Assembly (NCBI GenBank): GCA_945896675.1
Contig: CAMDEM010000013.1
Location: forward strand, 1 to 64,000
Origin: Cyanobium sp. NIES-981
GTDB taxonomy: Bacteria; Cyanobacteriota; Cyanobacteriia; PCC-6307; Cyanobiaceae
Length of the DNA stretch: 64,000 nt
Reading direction: 5' to 3'
This document shows, piece by piece, positions 56,967 to 64,000 of this stretch. Below the pieces are notes generated by a model. It was not told the DNA's origin and searched no databases. It saw only the letters and a list, made by a program, of their open reading frames with translations. Positions within the stretch are counted from its first letter, which is position 1; each line of letters begins with the position of its first letter. The position numbers and the translations under genes are program-made.

Positions 56967-58210
56967 CGACGAGCTGGAACCTGGTTGTTGCCCTTTGGGG
57001 GCTGGTCTCTTGCGCCGGTCTGCTGGCCATGCTGGCCCTGTTGCAGCGCACCTTTGCCCAGGCACCTTGCCTTGGACCAGCGCCAGACAAGGTGCCTGAT
57101 TCACTCACGGTGCCTGATTCACTCACGGTGGTAGTCCCGGCCTACAACGAGGCCGCCAACATCGGCGATTGCGTCGCCTCGATCCTGGCAAGCGAGCCCC
57201 CTTGCTCCACCTGGAGGCTCTTGGTGGTTGACGACGGTTCCACCGATCAAACCGCTGCGTTGGCGGAGGCGGCCCTGGCGGCAGGTTCCGTGGCTTCGGC
57301 GCTCCTCCCTGCAGGCCCCCGGCCCGAGGGGGAGCGCTGGGTGGGAAAAAACTGGGCCTGTCACCAGGCCAACCGGTGGCTGGATCAGGCCGGGGGGAGC
57401 GATTGGTTGCTCTTCCTCGATGCCGATGTGCGCTTGGAGCCTGGGGCCCTGCGGCTGGCCCTGGCCGATGCCAGCCGCCAGGGCGCCGATTTGCTCAGCC
57501 TGGCCCCCCGCTTGAGCTGCAGCTGTTTGGCCGAATGGCTGGTGCAGCCGATCATCGCCAGCTTGCTGGGGCTGGGCTTTCCGATTCAGCGGGCCAATGA
57601 TCCCGCCGATCCCTTGGCTTTTGCGGCGGGGCCATTCATGTTGTTTCGCCGCAGCAGTTACCTGGCGGTGGGCGGCCATGGCGCCGTGGCGGCCGAGGTG
57701 GTGGAAGACCTGGCCCTGGCCCGGGCGATCAAGGGGCGGGGCCTGCGCCTGCGCTACTTGCTGGCCCTCGATCAGGTCACCCTGCAGATGTATCCCAACT
57801 TCCAGGCCCTGTGGGAGGGCTGGAGCAAGAACTGGTTTTTGGGCCTGGATCGCGATGTGATCAAAGCCCTCGGGGCTGGGGGTTTGGTGGTGCAGTTGTT
57901 TGCCGTTCCCTGGCTGTTGCTGCCCGTGGGGCTGCTGTTGGCTGTTCTTCAGCGTCCACCGCTTTCTGTTGCAAACCCATCCCTTGCGACACCCCTGCTG
58001 ACCTGGGCCCCGTTGGCCGTTGCTCTCAGCGGGATAGGCCTGCAGCTGGCGATTCGGCTTTGGAGTCGCCGCCGTTTCCGCCTGCCCCTGGATTGGTGGT
58101 GGTTGGCCTGGGCTGGGGCCCTGGTGATTGGCGCCATCGCGCCGGTGTCGGTGGTGAAGACCCTCACCGGCCGCGGCTGGACCTGGCGGGGGCGCTCCCT
58201 GCAGGCCTGA
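56963..58210 (+). CDS. Glycosyltransferase family 2 (HpnB-like), TTG start
   Basis: LTVVVPAYNEAANIGDCVASIL, LLVVDDGSTDQTAALA, FLDADVRLEPGAL, EVVEDLALARAIKGRGLRL. Confidence 0.9.
   Translation: MTTSWNLVVALWGLVSCAGLLAMLALLQRTFAQAPCLGPAPDKVPDSLTVPDSLTVVVPAYNEAANIGDCVASILASEPPCSTWRLLVVDDGSTDQTAALAEAALAAGSVASALLPAGPRPEGERWVGKNWACHQANRWLDQAGGSDWLLFLDADVRLEPGALRLALADASRQGADLLSLAPRLSCSCLAEWLVQPIIASLLGLGFPIQRANDPADPLAFAAGPFMLFRRSSYLAVGGHGAVAAEVVEDLALARAIKGRGLRLRYLLALDQVTLQMYPNFQALWEGWSKNWFLGLDRDVIKALGAGGLVVQLFAVPWLLLPVGLLLAVLQRPPLSVANPSLATPLLTWAPLAVALSGIGLQLAIRLWSRRRFRLPLDWWWLAWAGALVIGAIAPVSVVKTLTGRGWTWRGRSLQA
57092..57127 (+). repeat. Perfect 18-bp tandem duplication inside the GT2 gene (VPDSLT x2)
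   Basis: gtgcctgattcactcacg repeated twice, in frame. Confidence 0.95.
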
Positions 58211-58250
58211 AGTAGAGGGCGACTGGTGCTGCAGGCCTGAGTTGGGTGCT

Positions 58251-58703
58251 TCAGCAGATCCTGGGCAGCAGTTCCCCCAGGCCCACCTCGAGCGGTCGCT
58301 TCACCCCAAGGGCGCTGCGCAGGCTGACCGGGTTGCGGGGCTGGCCCCGGTGATCCTCTCCAAAGGGGGGTGCCACCGCTCCATAGGGCTGGTTCACCGT
58401 GCCGATGCGGGCAGCGCTGGGCTCGAAGGCCCGCAGGATGGCCAGGGCAGCCGAGGCTTCGCCTGCGGGCAGGATCACCACCATCCGCCCCTCATTGGCC
58501 AAGGCAATCGGGTCAAAACCGAGCAGGTCGCAGGCCCCCTGCACGGATGGGGCAACCGGGATTGCCCCATCCTCCAGCTCGATCCAGTGGCCGGCGCTGC
58601 GGGCAATTTCATCGATCGCACTGGCCAATCCCCCCCGGGTGAGATCCCTGAGGCAGTGGAGCTGCAGGCCAGCTGCCAGCAGGGCTTGCACGGGCCCATG
58701 CGC
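58251..58703 (-). pseudogene. C-terminal remnant of hydrogenase maturation factor HypE
   Basis: HCLRDLTRGGLASAIDEIA...LGFDPIALANEGRMVVILPAGEA...LPRIC; N-terminal part absent. Confidence 0.85.
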
Positions 58704-59222
58704 TCATAGCGCCAGCCCGGCAGAGTTTTCTAGCCCGGCAATGTTTTCCAGCTCCGCCAGCTTTTCCAACACCGTTTGGACGCTCAGGTGATTGCAGACC
58801 TTGCCGTCGATGACGGCGAGTGGGGCGCCGCCGCAGGTGCCGATGCAGCGCACCGTGCCGAGTGCAATGCCCTGCTGCTTGAGGTGTTGGGCCACCCCAT
58901 CCCGCTGCAGCTGGTTGAGCAATGAACCAGCTCCTTTGACAAAGCAGGCGGTACCCGTGCAGATCAGGCAGCTGTGCTGGGGCGGCGGATCAAAATGAAA
59001 CAGGTGATAAAAACTGGCCGTTCCCCAAACCCGGCTGTCGGGCAAGTCCAGATGCCTTGCGATTTGGCGCAGATGGGTGGGATTTAAGTAACCAACGATG
59101 GCTTGGCTGCGATTCAAGATTTCGATCAGCCCATCTGGGTTGGGTCCCTGGCTGTGGAGATCGTTGGCGAAGCGCGTGTCTAAGTCTTGATCTGAAGCCC
59201 TAAACCCTGGGAGCCCTGGCAT
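58704..59222 (-). CDS. hoxE: NuoE-like [2Fe-2S] subunit, bidirectional hydrogenase/diaphorase subunit HoxE
   Basis: YLNPTHLRQIARHLDLPDSRVWGTASFYHLFHFDPPPQHSCLICTGTACFVKGAG...RCIGTCGGAPLAVIDGKV. Confidence 0.85.
   Translation of the reverse strand: MPGLPGFRASDQDLDTRFANDLHSQGPNPDGLIEILNRSQAIVGYLNPTHLRQIARHLDLPDSRVWGTASFYHLFHFDPPPQHSCLICTGTACFVKGAGSLLNQLQRDGVAQHLKQQGIALGTVRCIGTCGGAPLAVIDGKVCNHLSVQTVLEKLAELENIAGLENSAGLAL
58714..58767. repeat. Three 18-bp imperfect tandem repeats at the 3' end of hoxE (EKLAEL/ENIAGL/ENSAGL)
   Basis: AGCCCGGCAGAGTTTTCT / AGCCCGGCAATGTTTTCC / AGCTCCGCCAGCTTTTCC. Confidence 0.85.
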
Positions 59223-59420
59223 GTTCAGAGCGCGGCAGTCTTTGGCTGGACGCGACAGTCTTTGACTTCAAGTTAAAAAGCCTTGCTTGGTGTGGCAGCT
59301 CCGCCCACGCGGCGCATTTGCTCCCATGCCGCAATGGAGCGGCATTAAAGCATGTTGAGGTTTGACTCGGCCTGCCCTATCCTAGGCTCCGTCAAACTCC
59401 TTAACAAAAGGGACCGCCCT

Positions 59421-60374
59421 ATGTTTACGCTCGAGAAGGCCACTCAGATTTTTCCGGACACCCTCTCGGCCGATGTGGTCCCCGCCATTACGGCCCGATT
59501 CCGCCTTCTCAGCGCAGAAGACCAGCTTGCCTTGATCTGGTACGCCTATGTCGAGATGGGTTCCACCATCACGATCGCGGCCCCGGGTGCCGCCCGGATG
59601 CAGTTCGCTGAGAACGTCCTGAACCAGATCAAGGCGTTGGGCTTTGCCCAGCAGAGCCACGTCATGTGTGAGCTGGCCAACAGCAGCGACACGGAGATCG
59701 GCAGGACCTATGCCAGCTGGTCAGTGAATATCAAGCTGGGTTTCTGGTATCAGCTCGGCCAGTGGATGGCAGCGGGCTTGGTGGCTCCGATCCCCGAGGG
59801 CTACCAGCTCTCCGCCAATGCGTCGTCCGTGCTGAGCTCCCTGAAGGCCGTGGAACAGGGCCAGCAGATCACCCTGCTGCGCAACTTCGTGGTGGACATG
59901 GGCTACGACCCCGCCAAGGGTGAAGGACAACGGGTTCAGGAGCCCGTGGTCGCTCCGACCCCCGAAAGTCTGCGCAAGAAGGTGTTCATCGAGGGTGTGA
60001 TCAACCCCACGGTCAACAGCTACATGGATCTGCTCAACGCCAACGACTTTGACCAACTGATTGAGCTGTTCTTGACCGATGGCGCCCTGCAGCCTCCGTT
60101 CCAAAAGCCAATCGTGGGAACCGAGTCGATCCTGCGGTTCTTCCGGGAAGACTGCCAAAACCTCCAGCTTCTGCCTGAGAGAGGTTTCGCTGAACCTACG
60201 GAAGGCGATTACACCCAGATCAAGGTGACGGGCAAGGTGCAAACCCCCTGGTTCGGTGCCGGGGTTGGCATGAATGTGGCTTGGCGCTTTTTGCTCAATC
60301 CCGAGGGCAAGATCTACTTCGTGGCGATTGACCTGCTGGCTTCCCCGGCCGAACTGCTCAAATTCGCCAGGTGA
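59421..60374 (+). CDS. ocp: Orange carotenoid protein
   Basis: DQLALIWYAYVEMG, SWSVNIKLGFWYQLGQWMAAGLVAPIPEGYQLSA, C-terminal NTF2 domain VNSYMDLLNANDFDQLIELFLTDGALQPPFQ. Confidence 0.97.
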   Translation: MFTLEKATQIFPDTLSADVVPAITARFRLLSAEDQLALIWYAYVEMGSTITIAAPGAARMQFAENVLNQIKALGFAQQSHVMCELANSSDTEIGRTYASWSVNIKLGFWYQLGQWMAAGLVAPIPEGYQLSANASSVLSSLKAVEQGQQITLLRNFVVDMGYDPAKGEGQRVQEPVVAPTPESLRKKVFIEGVINPTVNSYMDLLNANDFDQLIELFLTDGALQPPFQKPIVGTESILRFFREDCQNLQLLPERGFAEPTEGDYTQIKVTGKVQTPWFGAGVGMNVAWRFLLNPEGKIYFVAIDLLASPAELLKFAR

Positions 60375-61165
60375 TGGATGTCTTCCTTGATGCCGGTGGG
60401 GAGGGTCACACCCCCGCTGGCTCTAACCTCGCTAGCCCCCTCCTTGCAGGGGGAATTGGCTTGGCTTGGCTGTTGAGTTTGCTGGCCTGCCTTGGGTTGG
60501 ATTTGGCTGACCTGAACCCGGCCCTGGTGTTGGTTGCCATTCTGGTGAGAACGTTCCTGCACACAGGCCTGTTCATCATTGGCCACGACGCCATGCACCG
60601 GGTGTTGGTGCCCTCCCGGCCAGCCCTCAACGACCGAATCGGTGCCGTCGCCCTAGGGCTCTACGCGGCCCTGCCCTACAGCAGTTGCTGCCTGAACCAC
60701 CACCAGCACCACAGGGCTCCCGGTGGCGACCAGGATCCCGATGTTCATGGCAACCGCTCAGCCCCGGTATGGAGCTGGTATGCCCGCTTTATGGGGGGCT
60801 ACCTCTCCTATGTACAATTTGCAGCCCTGCTCGCGGGTTGGGCTGTGGTGGCCCTGGGGTCGAGGTGGTGGTTGGCAACCTCGATGGTGAACGTGTTGCT
60901 CTTTTGCACCCTGCCCCTGCTACTCAGCTCGTTGCAACTGTTTTTTGTGGGCACCTATCTGCCCCATCGCAACCAGGCCCCAGCATCAAACCCCCACCAG
61001 GCCATCAGCCTCGATTGGCCAGAATGGTTATCCCTACTGGCCTGCTACCACTTTGGTTACCACCTGGAACACCACGAGCAGCCCCAGTTGTGTTGGTTCC
61101 AGTTGCCGATGGCCCATCGAGGCCAGCTCACGGTCAAGTCCACGCCCATGATTTTTGCCAGGTAG
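60374..61165 (+). CDS. crtW: Beta-carotene ketolase, CrtW type
   Basis: LFIIGHDAMHRVL, LNHHQHHRAPGGDQDPD, GYHLEHHEQP; TGATG overlap with ocp. Confidence 0.92.
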   Translation: MDVFLDAGGEGHTPAGSNLASPLLAGGIGLAWLLSLLACLGLDLADLNPALVLVAILVRTFLHTGLFIIGHDAMHRVLVPSRPALNDRIGAVALGLYAALPYSSCCLNHHQHHRAPGGDQDPDVHGNRSAPVWSWYARFMGGYLSYVQFAALLAGWAVVALGSRWWLATSMVNVLLFCTLPLLLSSLQLFFVGTYLPHRNQAPASNPHQAISLDWPEWLSLLACYHFGYHLEHHEQPQLCWFQLPMAHRGQLTVKSTPMIFAR

Positions 61166-61175
61166 GGTCTCCCCC

Positions 61176-61502
61176 ATGGATATGAAGCTTTCCGGTTGGT
61201 CGGAACCAGAACAGGCCATCGCCAAGACGGCCTTTGACAACGCTTATCAGCGCGCCATTGGGGCCCTGATTACCGCCGTGCGCACCCAGGTTGATGACCT
61301 CACCAGCGCCGATGCCGTCTGGCAACTGCACGACTTCCTCAGCATCCAGCGCCATGTGATTGAGGGGCGCTTTGATTTCCGTTCTGACGGAATCCTGTTC
61401 GTCTTTGCAAGCTTGGTAAAGGAAGGCCTCCTCCAAGTCGATGAATTGGCGGGGCTGGATGAGGAAAAATTGACCAAGGTCAAAGCGATGTCCCGCTTCT
61501 AG
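61176..61502 (+). CDS. frp: Fluorescence recovery protein
   Basis: WSEPEQAIAKTAFDNAYQRAIGALITAVRTQ...DAVWQLHDFLSIQRHVIEGRFDFRSDGILFVFASLVKEGLLQVDELAGLDEEKL. Confidence 0.92.
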   Translation: MDMKLSGWSEPEQAIAKTAFDNAYQRAIGALITAVRTQVDDLTSADAVWQLHDFLSIQRHVIEGRFDFRSDGILFVFASLVKEGLLQVDELAGLDEEKLTKVKAMSRF

Positions 61503-61596
61503 CCGTTTGTCTTTGGGTCGTTCCGTGCCCTGGCTGCTTCACTTTGGTTCATTCACAGACGTCCCAAACTGACGTTTCTGTGCATAGCTTGTCGGA

Positions 61597-61875
61597 ATGC
61601 ACAGCTCATTTGGCGACCGCATGCCCGAGGTGGTGGTGTTTCACCCCTCCCGCTTTGAGGAGGCCGAGTGGATTGTCCACAACGTGCGTGAACTGAAAAC
61701 GGTGGTTGTGGATGCCGGGGCGATGGAACCCACCGATGCCCAACGGCTGATCGACTTTGTGGCCGGAGGGGTGAGTGCCCTCGATGGCCAGGCCGAATGC
61801 TTGGCCCCACTCACCTTTATCTTTGCCCCCCAACTGGTCAACCTGCGCAGGGATCTGGGCGCTCCTGGATCATGA
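61597..61875 (+). CDS. Short SepF-family protein (SepF core domain only)
   Basis: PEVVVFHPSRFEEAEWIVHNVRELKTVVVDAGAMEPTDAQRLIDFVAGGVSALDGQAECLAPLTFIFAP. Confidence 0.8.
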   Translation: MHSSFGDRMPEVVVFHPSRFEEAEWIVHNVRELKTVVVDAGAMEPTDAQRLIDFVAGGVSALDGQAECLAPLTFIFAPQLVNLRRDLGAPGS

Positions 61876-62832
61876 GCTTGGCTCGAGCAGATTGATGGCG
61901 TACAGCACCTCCTCGAGGGCATCGGCCGCACTGATCCCCCCATAGCGCTGGGGATTGGCCTGGGTGCAGCAGCTGGGCAGGGGGGCAAGGCTGGTCGTGG
62001 GGCGCGGATGGCAGAACTGCACCACGCTCAGGCGTTCGGCCTGGAATCCCGCTGGGGCCACGACCCGATGCCAGCCCACGGGGATCAGGCCGTTGCTGAG
62101 CCGCTCCAGCATGATGCCGGTGTTGAGGATCACCTGGCCCTCGGGCGGTAGGGCATCCACCCACTGGCCGTCCACCTGCACCTGCAACCCCGGTGCCGTG
62201 GCCCGCGGCAAGGCGGTGATCAGGTTGATATCGCCATGGGCCTCCGCCCAGACATGCCCGCCGGCGGGGGCCTGCACCATCGGTGGATAACGGATGGCCC
62301 GGGTGAGGGTGGGGGCTTGGCTGGTCATCCCATCGAAGAAGGTTTCGGCGCAGCCGATCCCCAGGGCGATGATTCTGAGAAACCGGCGCTGGAGATCGGC
62401 GATGGCGGTGTGGAACGTCTCCAAAACGGAGGTAATCCCTGGAACCACCTCTTCGGGGAGCAGCTGCTCGGGATAGAGCAAGGGGTAATGGCGCCTCAGG
62501 GGGTGCTGGGAGGGGATGGTCTCCCCCCAATTGAGCATCTCCTTCCAATCGGCATGGTCGCTGCCGGCTGCGGTTTCGACCAGGAGGCCCGTGTAGCCGG
62601 TTTGGCCGCCCGCCCCAGGGGCCACAAAACGCTGCTTGCTGGCCGCATCCAGGGCGAAAAACTCCCGCAACATGCCGTAGGCCGTATCGAGCAGATCGGC
62701 CGAGAGGTCGCTGCTGGTGTACACGAAACCCGTTTGCAAGCTGCGTTTCACCCCATCCACCACCGCCCGTCGGGTGGCCTCGCTGCCCCGTTCAAAGGCC
62801 AGCAAATCAACGTCGAGAATCGCCTGGGCCAT
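61870..62832 (-). CDS. Isopenicillin N synthase family 2OG/Fe(II) dioxygenase
   Basis: AEAHGDINLITALPRATAPGLQVQVDGQWVDALPPEGQVILNTGIMLERLSNGLIPVGWHRV. Confidence 0.88.
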   Translation of the reverse strand: MAQAILDVDLLAFERGSEATRRAVVDGVKRSLQTGFVYTSSDLSADLLDTAYGMLREFFALDAASKQRFVAPGAGGQTGYTGLLVETAAGSDHADWKEMLNWGETIPSQHPLRRHYPLLYPEQLLPEEVVPGITSVLETFHTAIADLQRRFLRIIALGIGCAETFFDGMTSQAPTLTRAIRYPPMVQAPAGGHVWAEAHGDINLITALPRATAPGLQVQVDGQWVDALPPEGQVILNTGIMLERLSNGLIPVGWHRVVAPAGFQAERLSVVQFCHPRPTTSLAPLPSCCTQANPQRYGGISAADALEEVLYAINLLEPSS

Positions 62833-62842
62833 GGCGGCGAGC

Positions 62843-64000
62843 CTAGGGTCTAAATCTGGCTGCCACAGCCTGGGCCAGGGCTTTTTCGCTCTCTTTTGTG
62901 GTTTGCGCTTCGCGTCCGGTTTGTCCCTGCGCGTCCACCCAGTGGCTGATGGCCTCTTCGTCGCTGGTTAGGGGTTCGATCCAGGTGCGTTGGTGTTCCA
63001 TCACCTCCACGGTGGCATCGGAGGGATCGATGCCCGCGGCCGTTCGGGCCAGGAGCCGCTGGCGCAGCACCGGCTCTGGGGCACCGCAGGCCACGATTTG
63101 CATGGGCACGCCCAGTTTCTCTGCCAAGCGGGCCATCTGCTGCCGCTCCCTGTGCCGCAGAAAGCAGGCATCGAGAACCACGGGTAAGCCGGCGGCCAGG
63201 GCCGGTTCCACCAGCTGGGGCAACGCTGTTCCATAGAGATAGGCACTGGCCTCTGCGCCGTAGAGCTCCCCCTCGAGCCGGCGGGTTGGCTGGGTGCCCC
63301 AGAGCCCGAAGAGACGTTTGCGTTCCACATCGGAGCGAAACACCATGGCCCCCGTGGCCGCACTGAGCCGGGCCGCCACGGTGCTCTTGCCACTGCCTGA
63401 GAGCCCATGCATCAGCACCAATCCCTTGGGCCGGCTCTGGCACCAGGACTCCGCCAGGTTCAGGTAGTGCTGGAGGTCGCGGTGGCCCTGCTGGCTCGCT
63501 TCGGGACTCAGGCCGCCTTGCCCCAGCCTGAGCCACGTCACCTTGGCCCGCACGAGGGCCCGGTAAACGCTGTACCAGGCCCAGCCGCGCAGGCCTTCGC
63601 CATCGCCACTGGCCTCGATCCAGTGGTTTAGGAGTTGGCTGCCGAGCTCCAGCTGGCCATGCACCGCCAGGTCCATCCCCAGAAAGGCCAGCTCACTGAT
63701 CGGATCAATCCAGCGCAGGGTGGGGCTGAATTCCAGGGCATCGAACACCTCGATGCCATCGGCCCCAAGTAGCATGTTTCCCAGGTGGAGATCCCCATGG
63801 CATTCGCGGATGTGTCCGCCTTGGCGGCGCTGCCCAAACCAGGGCGTGAGCCGCCGGCCCTGCTCCTCCACCCATTGGCCCAATCGCCCTAATCGGGCGC
63901 CCTCGCCCGTGCAGCTGGCCAGGGCGGTCAGGTTGTCCTGCACCGGCTGGATCACCGCCGCCGGCAGGCCCCAGGGGGAGTCCAACGGAGCCTGGGCGGC
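62843..64000 (-). CDS. Phosphotransferase-like domain fused to AAA/zeta-toxin-like ATP-binding domain, N-terminus beyond window
   Basis: IRECHGDLHLGNMLLGADGIEVFDALEFSPTLRWID then GLSGSGKSTVAARLSAATGAMVFRSDVERKRLFG. Confidence 0.85.
   Translation of the reverse strand, partial: AAQAPLDSPWGLPAAVIQPVQDNLTALASCTGEGARLGRLGQWVEEQGRRLTPWFGQRRQGGHIRECHGDLHLGNMLLGADGIEVFDALEFSPTLRWIDPISELAFLGMDLAVHGQLELGSQLLNHWIEASGDGEGLRGWAWYSVYRALVRAKVTWLRLGQGGLSPEASQQGHRDLQHYLNLAESWCQSRPKGLVLMHGLSGSGKSTVAARLSAATGAMVFRSDVERKRLFGLWGTQPTRRLEGELYGAEASAYLYGTALPQLVEPALAAGLPVVLDACFLRHRERQQMARLAEKLGVPMQIVACGAPEPVLRQRLLARTAAGIDPSDATVEVMEHQRTWIEPLTSDEEAISHWVDAQGQTGREAQTTKESEKALAQAVAARFRP

Noticed and set aside
62843-64000. 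C-terminal P-loop domain considered as a zeta-toxin of a toxin-antitoxin pair
   Set aside because: Fused to a phosphotransferase-like domain in a known housekeeping-type architecture; no antitoxin gene seen nearby in the window
1-64000. CRISPR arrays, insertion sequences, prophage or rRNA
   Set aside because: No regularly spaced repeats, transposase/integrase-like proteins, phage structural proteins or rRNA-like sequence recognised

Overview
GC-rich, gene-dense chromosomal window from a cyanobacterium, most likely an alpha-cyanobacterial Synechococcus/Cyanobium-type genome. The evidence is OCP/CrtW/FRP, the NDH-1MS CO2-uptake genes, NdhL next to TrpA, cyAbrB, and cytochrome c6. Nearly all of it is ordinary coding DNA. 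I see no prophage, transposon, CRISPR array or rRNA. One tRNA was found, an intronless tRNA-Leu(UAA). Main modules in order: zinc-linked permease operon (ZnuB end, TIGR03943, DUF318-type permease); QueD-like/HisIE; sigma factor and small genes; Nif11-cupin with GNAT; cyAbrB; SbcC/SbcD-like pair; TrpA-DUF3007-NdhL; Rrf2-SLC13-rhodanese operon; ChrA/DedA/MFS; amino-acid transport genes (APC permease, AapJQMP-like ABC); FeoAB behind a Fur-box-like palindrome; NdhF-NdhD-CupA-CupS followed by antiporter-Trk-TrkA and a P-type ATPase; Fut-type iron ABC transporter with a Crp-family (IdiB-like) regulator; HoxE plus a truncated HypE (hydrogenase remnant); OCP-CrtW-FRP. I found no clearly undescribed multi-gene system. 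The most checkable oddities are: a permease reading frame with no ATG/GTG/TTG start for its conserved first helix; the HoxE-stop-HypE remnant; the CO2-uptake cluster coupled to ion transporters; the Nif11-cupin fusion; and a QueD-like protein with HGY in place of HGH.
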